From an uncultured Actinomycetes bacterium (GTDB taxonomy: Bacteria; Actinomycetota; Actinomycetes; Nanopelagicales; Nanopelagicaceae): a stretch of 11,528 nucleotides of DNA. Shown here in pieces: positions 6,017 through 11,528 of this stretch; the stretch's first letter is position 1, and every line of letters begins with the position of its first letter. Location: NCBI GenBank assembly GCA_903832395.1, contig CAILBF010000085.1, forward strand, positions 1 to 11,528, read 5' to 3'. The position numbers were made by a program, and so were the translations under genes. Under the pieces are notes generated by a model. The model did no database searches and had not been told where the DNA came from. It saw only the letters and a program-made list of their open reading frames with translations.

Positions 6017-7411
6017 TTAAGCACGAAGAGCTTGGGCAAAGGCGCGGAAATCTTCAACGAGAAGATCAACCTCTTTTTGTCCATGCGCTAACGAAATTAA
6101 CCACTGCTCATCAAGTCCCGGAGGCGTAATAATGCCGCGGTTAAGAGAGAAGAGCCACGATAATTCGGCAATTGCAAAGTCAGTTTCTTTGTAATCGCGA
6201 TAATTACGAAGCGGTGTAGTTGACCAAGTAATGCAACCTTTAACACCAAAGCCAACGGTATGTGCCGGCAATTGGTACTCATCAATGATTTCATTGATGC
6301 GATCGAGGGCCTGCTGGTTGAATGCTTCAGCAACTGCGAGAGTCTCTTTAGTACAGATTTTATCTACGGCACGAATACCTGCCATTGCGAGTGGGTTACC
6401 GTTGAAAGTACCAAAGTGAGCCATCTTGCCGTTAGTGACAAAATCCATGTACTTCTTCTTGCCACCGAAAGCGGCCAAAGTAAGTCCGCCACCGATTGAT
6501 TTGGCAAGGGTGATTAAATCTGGGATCACACCTAAACGCTGTGCAGCGCCTTGATGTCCAGCAGTTAAGCCAGTTTTAACTTCATCGAAGATGAGGACGA
6601 CGTTGTACTCATCGCATAGTTCGCGAACACGCTCTAGGTAGCCCTCATCTGGCAAAACAATGCCAAGATTTTCCATGACGGGTTCGATAATGAAGCAGGC
6701 AATTTTGGATGCGTTCTTTTCAAAGATGCGCTCGAGTGAATCAGCATCGTTGTAGGAGACAACATAGATATCGCCAGGAACAATGCCAGCAGGAACATGT
6801 GCGATGGGATCGCTAGCGTCGCCAATCTCATCGACTGGAGGCTTGGCTGATACAACGAATGGGTCGTAGCTTCCGTGGTAACCGCCTTCGACCTTAACGA
6901 TGCCATCTTTGCCCGTTGCCGCACGCGCAGTGCGAACGGCATACATCGTGGACTCAGTACCACTGTTAGTGAAGCGGACCTGATCGATGACAAATCGGCG
7001 ACAGATGCGCTCGGCGGCGTCGGTGGAGATCGGAGATGGGGTTACGAAGAGCATGCCTGTCTCGAGGGAGGCTTTGACCTCTTCGACGACAGTTGGGTTC
7101 AAGTGGCCCGCGAGCATGGCGCCAAAGCCCATAGATAGGTCGAGGAGCTCGCGCCCATCGACGTCGGTCATCCAGGCGCCCTTAGCGCTGACAATTGAGA
7201 TTGGATATGGGTCCCAGTGCTGGAAGCTCGAAGTCACTCCAAGAGGTAGAGATTTAAAGGAGCGCTTACTTTCTTCGGCACTCTTGCCAGTCTGCTTTGT
7301 AAATAACTCCCATTCGGATTTCAGGAGGGCAGCGACTCTTTCGGGTGGAATTTCTACTGATGTTACAGGGACGAATCTAAAAGTTTCCTTGTGATTAATT
7401 TGTGTAATCAT
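6017..7411 (-). CDS. Class III PLP aminotransferase, glutamate-1-semialdehyde aminomutase-like
   Basis: A 464-residue PLP enzyme. Motifs: NSGTES (149-154) for the cofactor phosphate, GGYHG (176-180) for ring stacking, IFDEVKTG (274-281) with Asp276 contacting the pyridine nitrogen, LAKSIGGG (302-309) with Schiff-base Lys304, and GTFNGNP (334-340). The closest family by eye is COG0001 (HemL-like). It differs from a standard HemL in TGL rather than TGF after the DEV motif and in a ~35-residue longer N-terminus (helical, residues 21-55). It also has no haem-biosynthesis neighbours. It is thus more likely a catabolic or specialised aminotransferase/aminomutase than the housekeeping tetrapyrrole enzyme; substrate unknown. 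It is a single-gene unit between two terminators. The ATG at 7411 has no clear ribosome-binding site and may be leaderless (TACAAG 7 nt upstream). Confidence 0.85.
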   Translation of the reverse strand: MITQINHKETFRFVPVTSVEIPPERVAALLKSEWELFTKQTGKSAEESKRSFKSLPLGVTSSFQHWDPYPISIVSAKGAWMTDVDGRELLDLSMGFGAMLAGHLNPTVVEEVKASLETGMLFVTPSPISTDAAERICRRFVIDQVRFTNSGTESTMYAVRTARAATGKDGIVKVEGGYHGSYDPFVVSAKPPVDEIGDASDPIAHVPAGIVPGDIYVVSYNDADSLERIFEKNASKIACFIIEPVMENLGIVLPDEGYLERVRELCDEYNVVLIFDEVKTGLTAGHQGAAQRLGVIPDLITLAKSIGGGLTLAAFGGKKKYMDFVTNGKMAHFGTFNGNPLAMAGIRAVDKICTKETLAVAEAFNQQALDRINEIIDEYQLPAHTVGFGVKGCITWSTTPLRNYRDYKETDFAIAELSWLFSLNRGIITPPGLDEQWLISLAHGQKEVDLLVEDFRAFAQALRA

Positions 7412-7497
7412 TGTAAAGCTTGTACGGCAAAGGTTTCAGCGTTTGAAACTCGTTTGAGAAGTACTCTCCCGGTTCGTTTTTAGTTCCTTATGAACTA
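7412..7497 (-). promoter_or_regulatory. Upstream region of the aminotransferase gene with possible promoter and inverted repeats
   Basis: A possible minus-strand promoter is TTTCAA (7443-7448), 18 nt, then TACAAG (7419-7424), 7 nt before the ATG. Inverted repeats lie at 7433-7449 (GTTTCA/TGAAAC, over the -35), 7456-7468 (GAGA/TCTC) and 7481-7497 (TAGTTC/GAACTA, 5-nt centre). These could be operator sites. Boxes are imperfect and no known riboswitch was recognised. Confidence 0.3.
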
Positions 7498-7539
7498 TGG
7501 GGATAAGTATCTCATGCCGTTTTTTAAAAGCAACCCCTG

Positions 7540-7563
7540 AAAACTCCCGCGTGTTTACACGGG
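7540..7563 (-). terminator. Probable terminator of the ABC exporter operon
   Basis: On the minus strand, CCCGTG and CACGCGGG pair (7546-7563, 4-nt loop TAAA, 2-nt bulge). GAG-TTTT follows (7540-7543), beginning 11 nt beyond the stop of the last permease gene. The stem is short, but position and T-run fit. Confidence 0.5.
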
Positions 7564-7574
7564 AATATTCCTTT

Positions 7575-8402
7575 TTATTTCATAAAAAGTGCATTTAATC
7601 GTTTTGTTGTGAAAAAAAGTCCACAAATTATCATTATTACGAAATACATGGCGTGGCCGGCTAAAGCAACATTTATATGGCCTAGACACAAACCGCGGAC
7701 CAAATTTATTGCATGTGTAAGTGGAAGTAGGTTTACGGTGAATTGTAGCCATTGAGGAAAGACACTTAGTGGATAAAAAGATCCCGAAAAAAGAAACATA
7801 GGAAGTAAAAATATATTAACTATTTCTAACTGCTGAAATGAGGTCATATACGAGGTAAGTGCCATGCCACATGATGCAAAACCAAATGCGATTAAGACTG
7901 CAGCCGGTATTGCCAGAATTCCCCAAAGGCTAGGAATTAATCCGAGAGGCGTAACGACTGCCATGAAAGTACATGCATAACTAAAACCGCGAAGAAGTGC
8001 CCAACCAATCTCGCCGAGTGCAACATCCAGCGGTCCCATCGATGTTGCGAGCATGCCATGGTAGATACGGTCGTGATTTAATTTAAAGAACACATTCATG
8101 GTTGAGTCATAAATTGCGCCGTTCATGGCACTCGTTGCTAAGAGCGCTGGGGCAATAAAAACGGCGTATTTAATGCTCTCACCGCCCACCGTTATGGCTG
8201 GCAGCATTTTTCCAATTCCATAACCGAATGAGAGTAAGTAAAGAACTGGTTCAAGAAATCCAGATAAGACAATCATCCATGTTGATGAACGAAAGACAAT
8301 AAATCCACGCTCTAGCATTTGAGGAACTCGCCCAGAATAATAACGCTCACCCATTTTGCCAATTCGAGCTTCGGCAATTGCAACTGCCATAGGAATAAAC
8401 AT
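7575..8402 (-). CDS. ABC-2 type transporter permease (NodJ-like), second of two
   Basis: A 275-residue inner-membrane protein with about six hydrophobic segments (roughly 42-63, 80-97, 128-150, 158-183, 195-213 and 250-266). NodJ/ABC-2 features are LEPVLYLLSFGYGIG at the first membrane segment, APALLATSAMNGA, the LGEIGWALLRG segment and PMFLFSGSFYPLS before the last extracellular loop. The cytoplasmic stretch FFKLNHDRIYHGML between segments 2 and 3 is the usual coupling region that contacts the ATPase. Its ATG directly follows the stop of the first permease gene with no gap, so expression is coupled. Together with the other permease and the ATPase it should form an exporter with a heterodimeric membrane part. 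Substrates of this family include lipo-oligosaccharides, drugs and polyketides; none can be chosen here. Confidence 0.88.
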   Translation of the reverse strand: MFIPMAVAIAEARIGKMGERYYSGRVPQMLERGFIVFRSSTWMIVLSGFLEPVLYLLSFGYGIGKMLPAITVGGESIKYAVFIAPALLATSAMNGAIYDSTMNVFFKLNHDRIYHGMLATSMGPLDVALGEIGWALLRGFSYACTFMAVVTPLGLIPSLWGILAIPAAVLIAFGFASCGMALTSYMTSFQQLEIVNIFLLPMFLFSGSFYPLSVFPQWLQFTVNLLPLTHAINLVRGLCLGHINVALAGHAMYFVIMIICGLFFTTKRLNALFMK

Positions 8403-9242
8403 CTACTTAGCCAATCGACGAGTAAATATGCGGGCGGAGAAGTAGAGACCAAAGATGAGCATTGCCGCAAGAATTGTAAAGTGAGCCCACAACAATGTCC
8501 CTGAAATTACATGGCCGTACGTTAAGTAACGTCCTAACTCAGTCGCGTGCCACAACGGAGAAATCCAACCGATCCACTGTAAAAAGAAGGGCATTGAGGA
8601 AAGCGGAAAGAAAGTTCCAGAGAACAAGAAGAGCGGCATCATAATAAAGCGCCCCAATATTACGAAGAAAATATTTTCGTTTTCGAGCTTGGCAGCTAGG
8701 GATTGCATGAGAGCGCCAAAAGATATTCCGGCAAAAATCGCCGTTGGAATCGCTAGCCATGCCTTAGGCGATTGCAATGCACCAAATGCCCACATGACAC
8801 AGAAGTAGAAAAGTACTGTATAAATCACGCGAAGAAAGGCCGCTAAAAAAACACCAATAGAAATCTGTGTGCCGCTTAAAGGCGTGGAGTTCATCGAATA
8901 AAAAGTTTTATGCCACTTAAATCCCTCAATTGTTGGATAGATAGTCTCATCCATTGCGCCTTGGATTGCAGCTTGGGCTAAAAGTGCAGGAGCTAAGAAG
9001 GTTAAATATTTAACGCCATCAACTCCAACAGGCCCAACACTCTTATCGATAAGCCCTCCAAGGCCAATTCCGACTGAAATTAAGTAGAGAACTGGGTTGG
9101 CGATCGCGATGCCAATAATCATCCAGATCCACTTCATCATTATGCGAAGACGGGCCTCTGCAACATAGAGCGCACCACGCGCTTGCACTTTGGTCGCATC
9201 AACAAGGCGAGCTGACCCCTGACGGGTTGTTGAGATACTCAT
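8403..9242 (-). CDS. ABC-2 type transporter permease, first of two
   Basis: A 279-residue membrane protein, clearly a diverged paralogue of the following permease. Shared landmarks are NPVLYLISVGIGLG (49-62), FLAPALLAQAAIQGAM (82-97) and PLFLFSGTFFPLS (203-215). About six hydrophobic segments fall near 38-62, 82-97, 128-153, 162-182, 193-215 and 255-272. A ~35-residue N-terminal tail precedes the first segment and would be cytoplasmic. The IEGFKWHKTFYSM stretch (105-117) corresponds to the coupling helix region. Its ATG overlaps the ATPase stop by 1 nt (TAATG). No ribosome-binding site is obvious, consistent with translation coupled to the ATPase gene. Together with the downstream permease it likely forms the heterodimeric channel of one exporter; substrate unknown. 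Confidence 0.88.
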   Translation of the reverse strand: MSISTTRQGSARLVDATKVQARGALYVAEARLRIMMKWIWMIIGIAIANPVLYLISVGIGLGGLIDKSVGPVGVDGVKYLTFLAPALLAQAAIQGAMDETIYPTIEGFKWHKTFYSMNSTPLSGTQISIGVFLAAFLRVIYTVLFYFCVMWAFGALQSPKAWLAIPTAIFAGISFGALMQSLAAKLENENIFFVILGRFIMMPLFLFSGTFFPLSSMPFFLQWIGWISPLWHATELGRYLTYGHVISGTLLWAHFTILAAMLIFGLYFSARIFTRRLAK

Positions 9243-10168
9243 TATTCGATCAAAGTTCGTCCGGTTAGGCGCAAGAAAACATCTTCTAGCGAACTACGGC
9301 GCACTAACGAGGTCTTTGGATGCAGCCCAGCGTCGTAAATCTTTTCAAGGAGTGATTCACCATCATCGGTATACATCAAGAGGCGATCGGGGAGCTCTTC
9401 AATTCGATCACACATTGCTTTCAACTTATCGGCAACTCCTTGATTGCGATCTGAACCAAAACGCACCTCAAGAACCTCTTTAGTTGAATAGTCCTTAATT
9501 AATGATCCAGGGCTTCCCTCGGCCATGATTCTGCCTTTATCCATAACGATTAAGCGATCACATAGTTGCTCAGCCTCATCCATGAAGTGAGTTGTGATTA
9601 CGAGTGTTACGCCTTGCTCTTTTAATCTAAACAAGCGATCCCAAAGAATATGACGAGCTTGTGGATCTAAACCCGTTGTTGGCTCATCCAACATTAGTAT
9701 CTCGGGCTCACTAACAAGCGCGCGCGCAATTGTTAACCGGCGTTTCATTCCACCGCTAAGTGCCTCAACCTTTGAGTCACGTTTTTCTTCGAGTTGAGCA
9801 AAAGTTAGAAGCTCTTCAATCTTTCCTCTTACAAATTTACGCGGCAGGCCAAAGTAACGACCGTAAATGTAGAGATTTTCCGTAACACTTAACTGCATAT
9901 CCAAGTTATCTTGTTGAGGGACAACCCCTAAATGTGCGCGGATTTGAGGACCGTTAGCTTCAGGATCTTTTCCAAGAATTGTTAAATCGCCAGCATCGCG
10001 TTGGGAAGTGGCACCAATCATGCGCATAACCGTTGATTTACCCGCACCATTTGGGCCTAATAGACCAAAGGACTCACCTTTTGAGACATTGAAGTCAATG
10101 CCGTCAACCGCGGTCAAATCACCAAACTTTTTAGTCAGGCCACGGGCAGAAATTAGGAATTGTGACAT
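9242..10168 (-). CDS. ABC exporter ATP-binding protein (NodI/DrrA-like)
   Basis: A 308-residue cytoplasmic ATPase. Walker A is GPNGAGKST (38-46), the Q-loop is at VPQQD (83-87), the signature is LSGGMKRR (137-144), Walker B is ILMLDEP (157-163), and the switch His is 194 in ITTHFMDEAE. The C-terminal ~80 residues form the extra domain of the DrrA/NodI group, ending in the characteristic SSLEDVFLRLTGR. All catalytic residues are present. It is the first gene of a three-gene exporter operon; the two permeases follow with a 1-nt overlap and an exact abutment. A -10-like TAGAAT ends 6 nt before the ATG, suggesting a leaderless start. guaB1 is divergent, 32 bp away. The energised substrate cannot be told from sequence. 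Confidence 0.93.
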   Translation of the reverse strand: MSQFLISARGLTKKFGDLTAVDGIDFNVSKGESFGLLGPNGAGKSTVMRMIGATSQRDAGDLTILGKDPEANGPQIRAHLGVVPQQDNLDMQLSVTENLYIYGRYFGLPRKFVRGKIEELLTFAQLEEKRDSKVEALSGGMKRRLTIARALVSEPEILMLDEPTTGLDPQARHILWDRLFRLKEQGVTLVITTHFMDEAEQLCDRLIVMDKGRIMAEGSPGSLIKDYSTKEVLEVRFGSDRNQGVADKLKAMCDRIEELPDRLLMYTDDGESLLEKIYDAGLHPKTSLVRRSSLEDVFLRLTGRTLIE

Positions 10169-10180
10169 GGTCGCATTCTA
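10169..10180 (-). promoter_or_regulatory. Leaderless-type promoter of the ABC exporter operon
   Basis: TAGAAT (10175-10180, minus strand, 5/6 to TATAAT) is followed by 6 nt and then the ATG at 10168, so transcription would begin at about the start codon. No convincing -35 is seen at 16-18 nt. No ribosome-binding site precedes the ATG. Confidence 0.5.
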
Positions 10181-10186
10181 CCTGTG

Positions 10187-10200
10187 TATAGTTTCACCAC
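10187..10200 (+). promoter_or_regulatory. Leaderless-type promoter of guaB1
   Basis: TATAGT (10187-10192, 5/6 to TATAAT) lies 8 nt before the GTG at 10201, again placing the transcription start at the start codon. The -35 is weak: GTGACA at 10162-10167 with an over-long 19-nt spacer lies inside the first codons of the divergent ATPase gene. Confidence 0.5.
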
Positions 10201-11528
10201 GTGCGATTCATAAATACTCCAACCCACGACCTGACCTATGACGATGTTTTCATGGTCCCCAGTGCCTCCGAATTATCTAGCCGTATGGATGTTGATTTAA
10301 CTTCCAACGACGGCTCTGGAACGACAATCCCGTTAGTTGTTGCAAATATGACGGCTATATCTGGCCGGAGAATGGCTGAAACAATTGCACGTCGCGGTGG
10401 CCTCACGGTAATCCCACAGGACATTCCTCATGCCGTTGTCGATAGCGTTATTAAATGGGTTAAGTCGCGACATACATTCTTTGATACTCCAATTACTTTA
10501 AACCCCCATCAAACCGTTGCCGATGCCGTTAGCTTGTTACATAAGCGCGCGCATGGGGCGATAGTCATCGTTGATAATGGAAAGCCTGTAGGAATTGTCA
10601 CTGAAGAAGATTGCAAGAGCGTTGATCGTTTCACACAACTTCATCAAGTGATGAGCAAAGAGTTAATCACGATGGCCGACAACTTAGATGCTAGAGCAGC
10701 CTTTGAATTCTTAAATCTGCATCGCCACAAATTGGCACCGGTCGTTTCAACAAATGGTGATCTAGTCGGAATCATTACTCGAATTGGCGCCTTACGTGGC
10801 ACTTTGTATGCACCAGCCGTTGATGCCAATAGTAAATTGCGTATCGCTGCAGCTGTTGGCATTAATGGTGATGTAGCAGCAAAGGCGGCAGCCCTGGTTG
10901 AATCTGGCGCAGATGTCTTAGTAGTTGATACAGCTCATGGGCATCAAAAGAAAATGCTGGAGGCGCTAGCGGCAATAAGATCTCTCGGTATTTCGATTCC
11001 TATCGTGGCAGGCAATGTTGTCACAGCCGACGGAACACGTGATTTGATCAATGCAGGTGCCACAATTGTTAAAGTCGGCGTGGGTCCAGGTGCGATGTGC
11101 ACGACGCGAATGCAGACTGGCGTTGGCCGGCCACAGTTTTCAGCCGTCCTTGAGTGTGCCGCCGAAGCTAAAAAACACGGTGCGCATGTGTGGGCCGATG
11201 GCGGGGTACGCCACCCGCGCGATGTTGCACTCGCCCTTGCAGCAGGTGCATCACAAGTCATGATTGGCTCTTGGTTTGCCGGCACGTATGAATCTCCTGG
11301 CGACCTACAAAGTGATGTGAATGGCAAATTATTCAAAGAGTCCTTTGGAATGGCATCTGCGCGCGCAGTGGCCGCTCGCACGACAGGTGAAGATGCATTT
11401 GATCGCGCACGAAAGGCTTTATTTGAAGAGGGAATTTCAACATCGCGCATGTATTTAAACCCGCAGCGCCCAGGAGTTGAAGACTTACTGGATGAGATTA
11501 TTGCGGGCTTGCGATCATCATGCACATA
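10201..11528 (+). CDS. guaB1: GuaB1-family IMP dehydrogenase-related protein / GMP reductase (3' end beyond window)
   Basis: 442 codons are visible and open to the edge; the family is about 480 residues, so some 35 are missing. The GTG at 10201 is chosen because the encoded MRF start followed by DLTYDDVFMVPS matches the start of actinobacterial GuaB1 proteins as I recall them. The fold is the IMPDH/GMPR TIM barrel: VVANMTAISGRRMAE (46-60), two CBS domains inserted at ~94-203 (regulatory nucleotide sites), then VVDTAHGH (241-248), IVAGNV (268-273) and the catalytic loop GVGPGAMCTTR (293-303) with nucleophilic Cys300, followed by ADGGVR (332-337). Mycobacterial GuaB1 is known to be an NADPH-dependent GMP reductase (GMP to IMP) in purine salvage rather than an IMP dehydrogenase; the same role is inferred here. 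It diverges from the ABC exporter operon. Confidence 0.93.
   Translation, partial: MRFINTPTHDLTYDDVFMVPSASELSSRMDVDLTSNDGSGTTIPLVVANMTAISGRRMAETIARRGGLTVIPQDIPHAVVDSVIKWVKSRHTFFDTPITLNPHQTVADAVSLLHKRAHGAIVIVDNGKPVGIVTEEDCKSVDRFTQLHQVMSKELITMADNLDARAAFEFLNLHRHKLAPVVSTNGDLVGIITRIGALRGTLYAPAVDANSKLRIAAAVGINGDVAAKAAALVESGADVLVVDTAHGHQKKMLEALAAIRSLGISIPIVAGNVVTADGTRDLINAGATIVKVGVGPGAMCTTRMQTGVGRPQFSAVLECAAEAKKHGAHVWADGGVRHPRDVALALAAGASQVMIGSWFAGTYESPGDLQSDVNGKLFKESFGMASARAVAARTTGEDAFDRARKALFEEGISTSRMYLNPQRPGVEDLLDEIIAGLRSSCT

Noticed and set aside
6231..7394. Plus-strand and alternative-frame ORFs of 60-135 codons inside the aminotransferase gene
   Set aside because: They lie wholly within a gene with intact PLP motifs and show no recognisable domains; they are shadows.
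10644..11525. Minus-strand ORFs of 72 and 193 codons opposite guaB1
   Set aside because: The plus strand encodes a continuous, motif-complete GuaB1 protein there; the antisense products have low-complexity Ser/Ala/Pro-rich composition.
1..11528. CRISPR arrays, rRNA, replication origin or known riboswitches
   Set aside because: No regularly spaced repeats, rRNA segments, DnaA-box clusters or recognisable aptamer cores were found on either strand by reading.

Overview
The window most likely comes from an actinobacterium with modest GC content (mid-40s percent by eye) and very tight gene packing. The best single clue is the right-edge gene, a GuaB1-type IMP dehydrogenase relative (GMP reductase) typical of Actinomycetota. 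The HicB-like ribbon-helix-helix plus DUF4097 gene pair and several probable leaderless starts agree. A freshwater lineage such as Nanopelagicales (acI) would fit, but that is inference.

Layout. At 1-3274 (+ strand) are two tandem genes for secreted proteins built from fibronectin-III and bacterial Ig-like modules. The first is cut by the window edge. The second starts 1 nt after it, has its own signal peptide and ends in an OmpA-type peptidoglycan-binding domain. Next come an intact tRNA-Arg(ACG) (3351-3426), a short-chain dehydrogenase gene (3492-4409), a stray near-perfect copy of the last 24 nt of the tRNA (4480-4503) and a strong intrinsic terminator (4505-4549). This looks like an old integration into, or duplication of, the tRNA gene.

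From 10168 back to 4613 everything is on the minus strand. An ABC-2 exporter operon (ATPase and two different permeases, 10168-7575) is followed by a stand-alone class III aminotransferase related to glutamate-1-semialdehyde aminomutase (7411-6017). After its terminator comes a translationally coupled operon: a HicB-like ribbon-helix-helix protein, a DUF4097 beta-strand repeat protein and possibly a 40-43 aa small ORF. The promoter of that operon carries four copies of the hexamer TGACAT/ATGTCA arranged as two palindromes over the -10 and -35, with the start codon at the predicted transcription start, so autoregulation is likely.

The ABC ATPase gene and guaB1 (10201 to the right edge, + strand) diverge from a gap of only 32 bp, and both look leaderless. 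guaB1 runs off the window after 442 codons.

The genes do not form one pathway. They are cell-envelope or secreted proteins, a small-molecule or lipid exporter, a regulated DUF4097 module and housekeeping purine salvage. The best candidates for something less described are the twin-palindrome RHH/DUF4097 operon and the tRNA-bracketed dehydrogenase islet.
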